In this document: positions 16,005-24,458 of the stretch, piece after piece
How positions within the stretch are numbered: the stretch's first letter is position 1
Layout: each line of letters opens with the position of its first letter
NCBI RefSeq assembly: GCF_006335015.1
Contig: NZ_VDGT01000009.1
Location: forward strand, 124,001-188,000
Source: Streptomyces sedi
GTDB lineage: Bacteria; Actinomycetota; Actinomycetes; Streptomycetales; Streptomycetaceae
Direction of reading: 5' to 3'
DNA: 64,000 nucleotides
The notes under the pieces: model-generated
The model's database searches: none
What the model saw: only the letters and a program-made list of their open reading frames with translations
What the model was told of the DNA's origin: nothing
Made by a program: the position numbers and the translations under genes

Positions 16005-16487
16005 GCCGTTCGGCCGGGTGGGCGCGGGTGCCGGAGTCGTCGTCTCGGCCACGGTGGCCGCCCGGAGGGGCCCGACGGACGGCGCGCTGATCCGTGGGAG
16101 CGTGGGAACGTGGGAGCATCGCCGGGCGGTGCGACCGGCGCCGGCCGTCCGTCTCGACGGACGGCGGGAGCGTGCCGGCGTCGACGGACCGGTGGGGGGC
16201 GTCGCACACGGACGGCGGGCCGGCGGCAGGCCGGAACGGGCGGGCGCGGACGGGCGAACGGACGGACGCCGGCTCGTCGTGTGCGGTCTTCAGGTTCCAG
16301 GGAGGAGAGCGGGGGCGGACGTTCGATGGCGGGCGCCCCAATCAGGCGGCGGGCGCCGGGCGTTGGCCACCGCAGCGCGCGACGCGCGACGCGCGCGCCT
16401 CGTAACTTCTCGGCCAACCGCTCGGTAGGCACGCCGAGTTCCGAGTCGGCTGCCTGCCGCGAGGACCGAGCGAACCAGGAGCGGAAG
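16005..16487. other. Long intergenic region, one hairpin
   Basis: 483 bp downstream of the TetR gene with no credible gene. It contains an inverted repeat at 16145-16164 (8-bp arms CCGTCCGT/ACGGACGG, CTCG loop) that could be a GC-rich terminator, and many GACGG-type short repeats. The stretch near 16480 carries the ribosome site of the next gene. Confidence 0.5.
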
Positions 16488-16712
16488 ATGAACGAGAACG
16501 CCGCACGAAGGCTGCGTCGGTGGATGGCGGCGGGTGCCACCGTGGCGGCGGCCGGCACCCTCCAGGCGGGAACGGCACACGCCGACGAGACCCACCACCA
16601 CTCCCACAACGGCCCCCGAGTCATGTTGGTCAGCACCGGGCAAATCGACGACCCGCTGGAGGACGTTCTGGAACACACGCTGAACTTCGGCGACGGGTAC
16701 GGGTGGCACTGA
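16488..16712 (+). CDS. Small secreted peptide precursor, 74 aa
   Basis: ATG with AGGAG about 8 nt upstream. Residues 1-32 are a textbook signal peptide: RRLRR n-region, hydrophobic Ala-rich core, AHA cleavage site. The predicted mature product is about 42 residues. It begins with a His-rich ETHHHSH segment and continues through VMLVSTGQIDDPLEDVLEH to an aromatic GYGWH end. There are no cysteines, so it is not a lanthipeptide or disulfide peptide. The His cluster could bind metal. I do not recognise the family. It stands alone on the + strand between a TetR gene and the cyclase operon. Confidence 0.7.
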   Translation: MNENAARRLRRWMAAGATVAAAGTLQAGTAHADETHHHSHNGPRVMLVSTGQIDDPLEDVLEHTLNFGDGYGWH

Positions 16713-17092
16713 CGCCTCCCGAAGTGTCTTCCGGCGCGCTACACAGCGACGGCTCGCCGGATCTGAGGCCGCTCGGCGACCATCCGCTGGAGCCTCCGCG
16801 GCTCGACGCGGCGCCCACATCCCGCCCCGCCTGTGGGCGCTGGACATCGCGTCGGAGACCGTCACCGACCTCGCCGTGGTGGCCGAGCTGAAGGGGCCGC
16901 CCTCTCTTCCGGTACCAAGGAACCGTGGCGGGAACTGGCTGAGGGAACGCGACCGCCTCTCCCCGGTCCTCCTCGGCGTCCACCCCGAACCGCCGGGGGA
17001 GAACGTGCCGGCGCCGATCGACTGGGCGGTCGTCGAGGACGAACTGCCGCAGGAGGAGGGGAGTCAGCGTCGGCCGAGGGCCGTCGGTACGT
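16713..17092. other. Intergenic region with possible coding remnant
   Basis: 380 bp. One + frame (about 16828-17130) reads RLWALDIASETVTDLAVVAE and onward like protein, but it has no start or ribosome site and the continuation upstream is in another frame. It may be a decayed gene fragment or chance high-GC reading. Confidence 0.3.
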
Positions 17093-17971
17093 TCACCACT
17101 GCCGTCCACGGTCGCCCCGGGGCCCCGTGCCGCGCCCCAACCGGGCGAGTCGGTCGCGCATGAGCTGTGACAACTCCTGCTGTTCCTCAGTCGACAGTGT
17201 CCCCAACAGGCCCACCATTTCCTCTTCCCAACGGCTGTCCCCCTGGATCAGCTTCCGGTTGTCAACCGTCCAGTTGAGTACTTCGCGGACATCTTCTGGT
17301 CGCCTCATCAGCCAGAGCGCCGCCAGCGACACCGGTCCGTTGCGCACCGCCTGTACGCAGAAGTCGTACTCCTCCCGACGCGATGGGTTCCAGGCGTACG
17401 GGAACGGACCGGTCTCGGCGCCGGCGAGCAACAGTTCGTCGTCGGAGTCCCGGGAGGCACTGTCCGCCACCTCGTAGGTGATTCCGTAGTGGTCGAGCGG
17501 CTGGGGTGCGGCCAGTTGTTGGAAGATGTCGTTGGCGGTCAGCATCCTGCTCTCCGCCGCGTATTGCTTGTCCAGTTGGCCCAGGCGTTCGTCCAGGTCG
17601 GCACGCACGGTGTACCAGCCGTGCGTCATCTGGGCTCTCACAACCTTGATCGGATCGTGCACCCACCACCGAATAGTGAGGGACACGGGTTCGGGTGGGC
17701 CGTAGGTGTGGGGCACGCGGACCCCCCGCACGCCCTGGTACTCGTCGGTGGTCACGTGGAAGGCGGCGACGTACTGGGGACGGCCTCCGACACCCTCGTA
17801 CGCGCTTCCCGACTCGGGCGTGACGCGCCCGTCGTTGAGTTGGTGGAACATCCCGGTACTGTCCTGGAGGACCAGCGTGAATCCCGGCTGGTCCGACCAG
17901 CGGTATCGCAAGAGCTCTCGGCGGGGACTGCGTGTGGCACGCCGGAAGACGGGACGCCTGGTGTCGGTCAT
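17093..17971 (-). CDS. Hypothetical protein with weak SPFH/band-7-like character
   Basis: 292 residues, soluble, no signal peptide. Residues 95-135 (PVSLTIRWWVHDPIKVVRAQ, then GWYTVRADLDERLGQL) look like the strand plus D-P-helix of SPFH/band-7 domains, and the C-terminus carries an acidic helical segment (STEEQQELSQLMRDRLARL). The assignment is by eye only. The ATG overlaps the stop of the NTPase gene by 4 nt, so it is the last gene of a coupled cyclase-NTPase unit and is probably a partner or effector of that unit. No catalytic motif is visible. Confidence 0.7.
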   Translation of the reverse strand: MTDTRRPVFRRATRSPRRELLRYRWSDQPGFTLVLQDSTGMFHQLNDGRVTPESGSAYEGVGGRPQYVAAFHVTTDEYQGVRGVRVPHTYGPPEPVSLTIRWWVHDPIKVVRAQMTHGWYTVRADLDERLGQLDKQYAAESRMLTANDIFQQLAAPQPLDHYGITYEVADSASRDSDDELLLAGAETGPFPYAWNPSRREEYDFCVQAVRNGPVSLAALWLMRRPEDVREVLNWTVDNRKLIQGDSRWEEEMVGLLGTLSTEEQQELSQLMRDRLARLGRGTGPRGDRGRQW

Positions 17972-20163
17972 GGTGCCGTGCTCCTCGACTCGTCGGTGGT
18001 GGGGCCGGGCTGCGGTTCTCCCTGGCGCCAGGCGACCAGTGCCTGATGGGCGATGGCCTTGCCGGCCAGGGCCGGGTCCTCGTGGCGGTCGATGGTGACG
18101 AACAGTCGGAAGACCCCGTGGTACATACCGTGCGAGAGGGCTGACAGCAGGGCCTCAACTCCGAGACGGACCCTGTCGTCCCAGGTGGCCACCCTGCACC
18201 AAGTGAGCATCGCGCCGGCCGTGCGGTGGAAATGTTCTTCCTCGTTCAACCCCCGGTGCACGAGCGTGATGACGCGCTCCGCGCTTTCTCCGCCCTCGAC
18301 GAGTTGTGCGCTGAACCACGAGGTGTCCTGATGAATCAGGCGAGTGAACGTCGTCAGAGCGACCGTGCCGCGGTCCCCCGGAATTTCGGCCCAGCTGGAA
18401 AGCCTCTCCAGCACCTCCGTCTGGTTTCCCGCTCGGAACAGTTCGCTGAGTGCCACCACAACGGCGTTGGTGACCCTGTACTCGCCCACCGCGTCGGTTC
18501 CGCGAAGCACATCGCCCAGAAGCCGCAACGCGTGCCGAGGGCGCGCGATCCCGTAGGGAGAGGCACAGGTCAACGCGACCGTGGAACGGACGTGCGCACT
18601 CTGCCTCCCGCTCCAGCCGGCCAGTCGATAGCGGATCTCACCCGCCAGTACCGGATCATCCGAGGCGATGCCCAGCGCGACGGCCGCGATCTGTTGCGAG
18701 GTCCTGCGCTCGGACTTCGCCAAGGTGGAGATGTGCGCGAGGGCACGCCGCCCACCACCCCACTGGGCCGCCATTCCCATCGTCCTGCCGACGGGGCGGA
18801 CGAGTTCCTTCTCTCCCGGCACCTTCTCCAACCATTCGGTGATCAGCCGGGCCATCTGTCCGTACTGCCGCCACACGTGTCTGAGCACCGCCTCGGCCTG
18901 TCCATGGCGAGCGAACCGGACGGGCTCCACTGCATAGTCGTACCCGGCCGCGGAATTGACCTCCGCTGGCATGACCTCCGCGTCAATATTGCTGGTCAGG
19001 TCTCTCAACGAGTGGTTCAGCACGTACTGAGGATTCGGCCGACTCTCCTCTTCCTGACGACTTCCCGGGATGACGTGGTCAAGCCTGCCGTCGGCGAGCT
19101 CCAGCAGTCGGTCAGCCTCCTCTCGAACGACCCGGTAGTCCAAGCCCTCGAAGACAGAGGTCGCCAGCAGGAAGGCCAGGTCCCCTGACGATTCCCGCGA
19201 TCGTTGGATCAACGCGCGTGCTTCCTCCTCGGCGAGGAAGCTCATCCTTTCCCGCAATCGCCGGCCGTCCGTGTTCCCCGAGGCCAGTTCCTCGACCAGC
19301 TCGACCACGTCCCTGGGAGCGAGCTGCTGAGCCAACAGCTCCTTCAGCGTCTCGCCGCCCACGCTGTCAAGGAGGCGCTGCCGTCGCGCGTCGTGCGGGA
19401 TCCTGGCCGCCAGCCGCGCCTGGAACACCTCGCTCGCCGGCGGCGGCACGCAACGAAGCGGAGGGTGCCGGAGGGCGGCTTTGAGATCGCGGTGCAGGTC
19501 GTGCGCGTCGGGTATCACGATCACCATGCGTGCCTCGGCATCCCTGAGTCGACTGATCAGTTGGTTGACCCGCCAGCCTTCAAGGAGTTGTCGCGGCACA
19601 GACAAGCCGTCGACCAGATACCCGCGGACCTGCTGCCCGCTCGGGTGCCAACGGGACAGATCGACGGTTCCGTCCACGGCCCGCAGGGTCATGCTGCCGC
19701 AGTGCCGATGCAGAAGGTTGAGCGCTGCGGTGCGCCTGCCGGCGCCGGGAGCACCGCTCAGTACCAGCAGCCCCGTGTCCAGGCGACGCAACGCGTGGGC
19801 GAACCACTCGGGTTCGGCGAATCCGTGCTGCGCCTCCAGAATCTCCTCAGCGAAGATGGGCCCTTCCTGGATCGACGCGCGTCGCCCCTGCCTGGCACCT
19901 CGCGTGTTGCTGACATGCTGATCGCCCTCCACCGACCCGTAGTTGATGATCGCGCCGGGTGCGAACACGCCGGACACCGGAACCGCGCCGGTGGCCACGC
20001 CATCCAGCAGCACGTCTAGATCGTCCTCGGGGTCGCCGTCCGGCTCGGCCGCGCCCTCGCTCACTGCTTCGGCGGGCTGTTCGGTCGAGACCTCGCCCGG
20101 TGTCGCCGGTTCGTCGGGTTTCGCGCCGGCCTCCGGTTCCGGAGCCTCACCCTTCGTCGTCAT
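17968..20163 (-). CDS. NTPase with degenerate P-loop and helical C-terminal repeats
   Basis: 731 residues. A disordered acidic N-terminus (1-60) leads to the motif AIINYGSVEGDQHVSN (71-86), then a P-loop-like LSGAPGAGRRTAALNLL with Arg replacing the Walker A lysine (GAPGAGRRT, 137-145) and a Walker B-like MVIVIPDAHDL (213-223). Residues about 400-731 are helical repeats (HEAT/TPR-like). The Lys-to-Arg change suggests nucleotide binding without efficient hydrolysis, or a scaffold role. Starts ATG with a 4-nt overlap to the cyclase stop and ends with a 4-nt overlap to the next gene. The upstream motif is shared with the cyclase C-terminus, implying physical association. Confidence 0.75.
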   Translation of the reverse strand: MTTKGEAPEPEAGAKPDEPATPGEVSTEQPAEAVSEGAAEPDGDPEDDLDVLLDGVATGAVPVSGVFAPGAIINYGSVEGDQHVSNTRGARQGRRASIQEGPIFAEEILEAQHGFAEPEWFAHALRRLDTGLLVLSGAPGAGRRTAALNLLHRHCGSMTLRAVDGTVDLSRWHPSGQQVRGYLVDGLSVPRQLLEGWRVNQLISRLRDAEARMVIVIPDAHDLHRDLKAALRHPPLRCVPPPASEVFQARLAARIPHDARRQRLLDSVGGETLKELLAQQLAPRDVVELVEELASGNTDGRRLRERMSFLAEEEARALIQRSRESSGDLAFLLATSVFEGLDYRVVREEADRLLELADGRLDHVIPGSRQEEESRPNPQYVLNHSLRDLTSNIDAEVMPAEVNSAAGYDYAVEPVRFARHGQAEAVLRHVWRQYGQMARLITEWLEKVPGEKELVRPVGRTMGMAAQWGGGRRALAHISTLAKSERRTSQQIAAVALGIASDDPVLAGEIRYRLAGWSGRQSAHVRSTVALTCASPYGIARPRHALRLLGDVLRGTDAVGEYRVTNAVVVALSELFRAGNQTEVLERLSSWAEIPGDRGTVALTTFTRLIHQDTSWFSAQLVEGGESAERVITLVHRGLNEEEHFHRTAGAMLTWCRVATWDDRVRLGVEALLSALSHGMYHGVFRLFVTIDRHEDPALAGKAIAHQALVAWRQGEPQPGPTTDESRSTAP

Positions 20164-21020
20164 CGTGCCCCGCCGTGGTGATTGGTGATCTGCTGGGCAC
20201 CGTGGTGGGTACCGGTGTTGATGATGCCGCCGTCGGCCTGGAACCGACTGCTCAAACCGTCCGGGGCCGGGGCACGTTCCGGGGCCCCGGAGGCGGCCGG
20301 CTCGTCGTGAGGCGCCTGCGTGTCACCTCCGAGGACGCGCGGGTCACGCAGATTCCCAGAGGGCTCCGGCACGTACAACCAGGCTCGTTGAGCGAAGGGC
20401 TTGCCCTCGACCGTGGCGGGCACCTCAACGAAGTGGTCCATGTGGCGACCGGTGTAGCCACTGGCCACGGCGTCTTGGTAGCAGCGGTCGGAGAGGATCG
20501 CCGCGACATGGGTGATGTTCGGACTCTGTTCCGTCAACAGGGCCTTGACCGGGCGCGAGTCGAGCAGCCGGTGGGTGTCGTTGCGCGCGGTGCCGTTGCC
20601 GTCGAACTCGCCTCCCTCGTCCGGAAGAGGGCCGATGTTCAGGCTCACCCGGAGACGGAGCCGGACCACTCCCACCGAGTTGAGGTTGAACTCGGTGAGG
20701 TGCCTCTGGAGCGTCCCCAGCCACGGGTGGATGACGAACGGCATGAACTCGGGCGGAAACCCGAAGACATAACCATCGCCCGTCGAGTTCGGGAACCTGC
20801 GGTCGTGCCACACCTCCGCGAGATCGGCGTCGGCGAGGGACCGGTCGAGCACCTGCTGGATACTCCGGCTGATCTCCTCGTGCTGAATCGCCGGGTATCC
20901 GGTGAAGTCCTTGGCGTCCACCGCCACGATCCCCCGGTAGGGGGGCAACCGGCGGCTGCGTACGTTGGGGCGAATCATTGCCGACGGCGCCTCTTGCCCG
21001 TTAGCACCCGAAAACGACAT
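20160..21020 (-). CDS. Class III nucleotidyl cyclase-like protein
   Basis: 286 residues. The fold signatures of a class III (adenylate/guanylate type) cyclase are visible: first metal Asp35 in IVAVDAKDFTGY, second metal Asp82 in NSTGDGYVFGFP, then the strand VVRLRLRVSLNIGP and the NDTHRLLDS helix corresponding to the usual VNxAxR element. Both metal aspartates are retained, so it is likely active and makes a cyclic nucleotide in the cytoplasm. The C-terminus (265-282) carries GGIINTGTHHGAQQITN, matching a motif at the N-terminus of the next protein. ATG at 21020; MIRPNV at residue 15 is an alternative. It sits 158 nt behind a Crp/Fnr gene. Pycsar-type cyclases are one comparison; substrate base is unknown. 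Confidence 0.78.
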   Translation of the reverse strand: MSFSGANGQEAPSAMIRPNVRSRRLPPYRGIVAVDAKDFTGYPAIQHEEISRSIQQVLDRSLADADLAEVWHDRRFPNSTGDGYVFGFPPEFMPFVIHPWLGTLQRHLTEFNLNSVGVVRLRLRVSLNIGPLPDEGGEFDGNGTARNDTHRLLDSRPVKALLTEQSPNITHVAAILSDRCYQDAVASGYTGRHMDHFVEVPATVEGKPFAQRAWLYVPEPSGNLRDPRVLGGDTQAPHDEPAASGAPERAPAPDGLSSRFQADGGIINTGTHHGAQQITNHHGGAR

Positions 21021-21137
21021 CTCTCGCTGTTCCTTCCGTTGCTGGGACAGGCCAGCGCGTCCTGGTGGGCGCGGCCGACGGCAAGCCTGGCCCGAGACGG
21101 GGAGGGTCTCCGCACGCTCAGTGCGAAGAACACGTGA

Positions 21138-21150
21138 CGTGTGCGACACG
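21138..21150. promoter_or_regulatory. Palindrome between Crp and cyclase genes
   Basis: CGTGTGCGACACG, a perfect dyad with a 3-nt centre, lies in the 158-bp gap upstream of the cyclase. It has GTG/CAC half-sites but not the usual spacing of a Crp site, so binding by the adjacent Crp-like regulator is only a possibility. Confidence 0.3.
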
Positions 21151-21178
21151 CGAGAGCGGGCACACGGCGGCGGGACAC

Positions 21179-21826
21179 TCAGAGATGCACCACAGGGTCA
21201 GCGACACGACGCAACCCGTGAATGTCCTCAACGGTGATGCACTTTCGCCGTACGCCCAGGTACGCGGAGAGATCGGAGAGGGCGGCGGTCACAGTGTTCC
21301 GGGAAACCTGCAGATGCTCCGCGAGGTCGTCCCGGGTCAGCGCCAGCTCCGTGACGTCGGCGGGCGGCTGGCTGGGAGCGCTGGCGAGTCCTGCCAAGCG
21401 GACCAGCACCGCTGCCAGCCGGCTGGGAAGGGCGCCCGTCGCCCGCGCCTGGTCGGATTCCCGCAACCGATGAAAGGCATAGCGCACCAGCTGGGGAAAG
21501 AGCTCGTGCTCGGCGGCAAAGCGCAGAAACTCAGCCTTGCTGACGACCGTAACCGCACAGTCGGAGATCGCCTCCACGCTCGCGGAGCGCACGTCGTCGT
21601 CGAACACCGCTACCTCGCCCAGTAACTCCCCCGGTCCACGAAAGGCGAGCAGCACGGCTCGTCCGGTGTGCTCGTGCCGGACCACTTTGGTCACCCCACC
21701 GCGCAGCGCCAGAACGTGTGTGCCGGGTTCGCCCTGTCGCAACAACTGGCTGCCCGTCGCGTGCTGCCGTTCGATCCCCCGGGACAGCAGTCGCGACCAA
21801 ATGTCCTCCCCCAGGAAGTCGCGCAT
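21179..21826 (-). CDS. Crp/Fnr family cyclic-nucleotide-responsive regulator
   Basis: 215 residues from the ATG at 21826. Residues 10-110 are a cNMP-binding beta-roll with a phosphate-binding cassette FRGPGELLGEVAVFDDDVRSAS, in which the Gly-Glu pair and the phosphate-contacting Arg80 are kept. Residues 155-205 are the winged helix, with recognition helix EHLQVSRNTVTAALSDL. The start is uncertain: GTG 21838 and ATG 21871 are in frame, and AGGTGG lies close to both shorter starts. It is upstream of and co-oriented with the cyclase, so the pair has a maker and a reader of a cyclic nucleotide. Confidence 0.85.
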   Translation of the reverse strand: MRDFLGEDIWSRLLSRGIERQHATGSQLLRQGEPGTHVLALRGGVTKVVRHEHTGRAVLLAFRGPGELLGEVAVFDDDVRSASVEAISDCAVTVVSKAEFLRFAAEHELFPQLVRYAFHRLRESDQARATGALPSRLAAVLVRLAGLASAPSQPPADVTELALTRDDLAEHLQVSRNTVTAALSDLSAYLGVRRKCITVEDIHGLRRVADPVVHL

Positions 21827-22037
21827 GGTGCGGTTCACGCCACCTAAATATCTCTCACCGCGTTCGACCATGCGCCGACGGTAGCCTTCGCCCACGCATG
21901 GGATCGACCCGGCGATCAGCTTTTCACCAGTTCCCCGCAATCAGGTGACGAGGCGTCGATCGACAGGCGGCTCCACGCCGCAGGTGTCGCCGTTCCCGTC
22001 TCGGCGACGGCGAACACTGGGCGCCGCATGGCGACCG

Positions 22038-23432
22038 CTACGAATGTAGATCGGCGAGTCGGTCGCGCCAGTGCGCCGCCTCCTCGAACTGGGCGTACTC
22101 CTCGTGGCATTCGGCCTGCAGTCGGCAGCCGAGAGCTGCCACGTCGGGGAGGTGGCGGCGCGTCGCCTCGACGAGGGAGTGCATGGGCTGGTCGTCGGCG
22201 GGGCTGACGCATTCGTGGGCCAGTCGGGTCGCGAACTCGCTGGCGAGCGCGATCGGTTGCGCGGCGCCGGTGGTCAGCGCGTAGCCGAGGGCGTCGCCGG
22301 CGCCGCCGAGGGCTCCGGCCGCGCCCTGGGCGAACTCCATGAGCCTGCGGGCCGTTTCGGCGTCTGAGGCGCGCGCCTGGAGAAAGGCGAGTTCGGCAGC
22401 GATCTCGTAGCCGTGGCGCAGGGCCAGGTCGCCGCCGAAGTCGGTGCCCAGCGCGCGTTCCACCTCGCCCTCGTAGACGGCCAGGGCGAACGAGACCACG
22501 GCAGGGTCGTCGCCGTAGGCCAGCCGCAGGTGCGCTGCCGCGCGGGAGAGTTCGCCGCACCGGGCGAGCCGGTATCCGTGCTCGGCCGGGCTCTCCAGCT
22601 CCGCGCGCCGTCTGGCCTCGCCGATGACCTGGGAGTCCGTACGGACGGCCAGCGCGAAGGCGGCTCTGGCCTCTTCCTCCTCTCCCTCGGCGTGCAGCCG
22701 GAGGGCCAGTTCCAGGCGGGCCTCGCACTCACGCGCGGGAACGTCGGTCGACGCCGTTTCGCCTCGCCCCGAGCGGAGGTCGTCGAGGGCAAGGCGGGCG
22801 TGCACCCTTGTTTCGGCGTCGCCGAGGGCGAGGGCGCGCTCGAACGCGGCGACGGCGTCCGGGCGTCCGTCTTCCCGGAGGATGAACGCCCGGCGCAGCG
22901 ACGCGTCTCCCGCCGTGGTCAGCGGCCCCCAGGCGCCGGTGCCCCAGCGGTCCCCGGCCCGGAGGGTGCGCGTCCAGCGCGGTGCGGTGACCCACACGTC
23001 GTACTCCGCCCGCACGAGGCGTTCCTCCAGGGGGAGTTCTCTGTCGGCGCGGTAGCGGCGGTTGAAGGTGGAGACGTGCGCGAGCCGTTCGAGTGCGTCG
23101 TGGTTCTCCCGGTACCAGGCGCCGAGGGCCTCGTCGACGGGGTGGTGGCGCGCCTCCACCCGTTCGACGCGTGCCACGTAGCGGTGCGCGTGCGCCTCGA
23201 TCCACTCGGTGTCGAGGGACTGCTCCACGGTGAACTCGTCCCCGAGCGGTCCGCGGGGGCGGCCGTTCTCCCCGTCCGCCGCCTCTCGCAGCACCTGGAC
23301 GAAGAAGCCGGGGCCTTTGGGTAGCGGATCCTCGTCCCACCACGGTTCGTGGTGCACCAGCAGGACCCTGATGCGGGTGGGTGTCTTGTCGTCGCCCGCC
23401 CGGACGACGTGTACGCGGAAGAGTCTGGTCAT
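22038..23432 (-). CDS. Hypothetical protein with TPR-like helical repeats
   Basis: 464 residues, no signal peptide. The first 180 residues contain a HxExW-rich region (VLLVHHEPWWDEDPLPKG) of no family I know. Residues about 180-460 are Ala/Leu/Arg/Glu-rich helix pairs with TPR character (DAVAAFERALALGDAETRVHARLALDDL and similar). The ATG at 23432 starts MTRLFRVHVVRAG; the upstream 102 in-frame codons overlap the divergent remnant and look non-coding. Probably a protein-interaction or scaffold protein. Monocistronic; it lies upstream of the Crp gene with a 211-nt gap, so link to the cyclase system is uncertain. Confidence 0.7.
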   Translation of the reverse strand: MTRLFRVHVVRAGDDKTPTRIRVLLVHHEPWWDEDPLPKGPGFFVQVLREAADGENGRPRGPLGDEFTVEQSLDTEWIEAHAHRYVARVERVEARHHPVDEALGAWYRENHDALERLAHVSTFNRRYRADRELPLEERLVRAEYDVWVTAPRWTRTLRAGDRWGTGAWGPLTTAGDASLRRAFILREDGRPDAVAAFERALALGDAETRVHARLALDDLRSGRGETASTDVPARECEARLELALRLHAEGEEEEARAAFALAVRTDSQVIGEARRRAELESPAEHGYRLARCGELSRAAAHLRLAYGDDPAVVSFALAVYEGEVERALGTDFGGDLALRHGYEIAAELAFLQARASDAETARRLMEFAQGAAGALGGAGDALGYALTTGAAQPIALASEFATRLAHECVSPADDQPMHSLVEATRRHLPDVAALGCRLQAECHEEYAQFEEAAHWRDRLADLHS

Positions 23433-23562
23433 CGACCGGCCATCATGCCAAGGGAACTTCCCAACCTGCCGCCAGGGGGCGACAGCGCGGAGCGGGAGCA
23501 TACTGGCCGGGAACCCGGGCGGCACGGCTCCGCCCCGCACGACCCGAGGGAGCAGCCGAACG

Positions 23563-24021
23563 TTGCGCGACGGACCGAGCAGGAGGAACGAGGCGGGCCG
23601 CCCGTCGGCGAACGCCCCGGCGCCCGAGGGCGGCGGGGAGGCGCTCGGCGGTGGCCGGCTCACCGAGGTGGTGCGGTTCGGCGACGCCGTGCGCCGCACC
23701 ACGGGCCCCTGGTCCCCGGCCGTGCACGCGCCGCACACGCCGGAGTACCGGCGGAGCGTGGGCTGGGGCGAGGACGGCGACGTGCCGCGCCGGCTGCGGC
23801 TGTTCTGCGACGCCTACGGTCTCGACGCGTCCGAGCGGGCGGGACTGGTCGACCTTGTCGCGGAACGCCAGGCCGTCACCTTTGCCTCTCAGGACCTCTG
23901 GGCGGCCGAGGGCGTTCCCGGCTTTGTCGAACTCGCCGCCGGCACGCCCGAGTTCACCGAACGGCCCGACCTGCCGCATTGGCGACGGCATCGGGAAGCC
24001 TGGCAGCGCGCCCTCCTCTGA
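23563..24021 (+). pseudogene. Internally deleted aminoglycoside-phosphotransferase-like remnant
   Basis: The frame joins an N-terminal piece LTEVVRFGDAVRRTTGPWSPAVHA, typical of the start of a streptomycete APH-family phosphotransferase, directly to a C-terminal piece GDVPRRLRLFCDAYGLDASERAGLVDLVAERQA. The 130 or so residues that normally lie between, with the HGD catalytic and DFG-like metal motifs, are missing. The reading frame is retained across the junction (near 23735). TTG at 23563 with GGGAG upstream is a possible start. It is therefore most likely a decayed gene that still encodes a 150-residue non-catalytic product. Confidence 0.65.
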
Positions 24022-24458
24022 CCAACGCGCCGCCGCCGGAGGGACGTTCGACGGTCGTGCTGCCCGACGGAGCGTCAACCGCGGTGCCGCCGAGTCCGTT
24101 TGTGGTCGGTCGCACCCTTCCCATGCTCCCATTCAAACCGTGATACGCGTCACACGACCTCGGACCCGTCGGGATATGCCGGCGTGGCAGCGACTGCCGC
24201 CCGAGGGCGTGCGCCGGCGTGAATCCGCTGGTCAGGTCGCTCACCGTGACCAGTACCGCGGACTGGTCAACGCTGCTGGCACGCCGCCGTCGGCATATGA
24301 CCAGTTCGGCGACTCGTCAGGTGCCACAGGCTTCTCAGATCGACCTCAACGTTCCGCACGGCTTGGGGGTTAGCTGGTGGCTCACAGCGACCACCGATCA
24401 GTCAGCGGCCGGAACGGGGATCCGGCCCCCGGCACCACCTACCCCGAGAGGGACCCTC
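24022..24458. other. Intergenic region with ACTGGTCA dyad
   Basis: 437 bp with no gene. It holds ACTGGTCA motif array 2 (24227-24305), the only structure seen, and the promoter and ribosome site for the following small membrane gene near 24446. Confidence 0.5.
24227..24305. repeat. ACTGGTCA-motif array 2
   Basis: GCTGGTCA (24227), TGACCAGT (24247), ACTGGTCA (24262) and TGACCAGT (24298). The central two form a perfect inverted pair, TGACCAGT-7 nt-ACTGGTCA (24247-24269). It sits about 190 bp upstream of the small-membrane-protein/sigma operon and could be its operator. Confidence 0.6.

Noticed and set aside
16876..17163. 95-codon + strand ORF
   Set aside because: Part looks protein-like, but there is no ribosome site, and the likely upstream continuation is in another frame; recorded as possible remnant only.
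21131..21150. Crp binding site upstream of the cyclase gene
   Set aside because: GTG/CAC half-sites are present, but the spacing is 5 or 10 nt rather than 8, so it is kept only as an unassigned palindrome.
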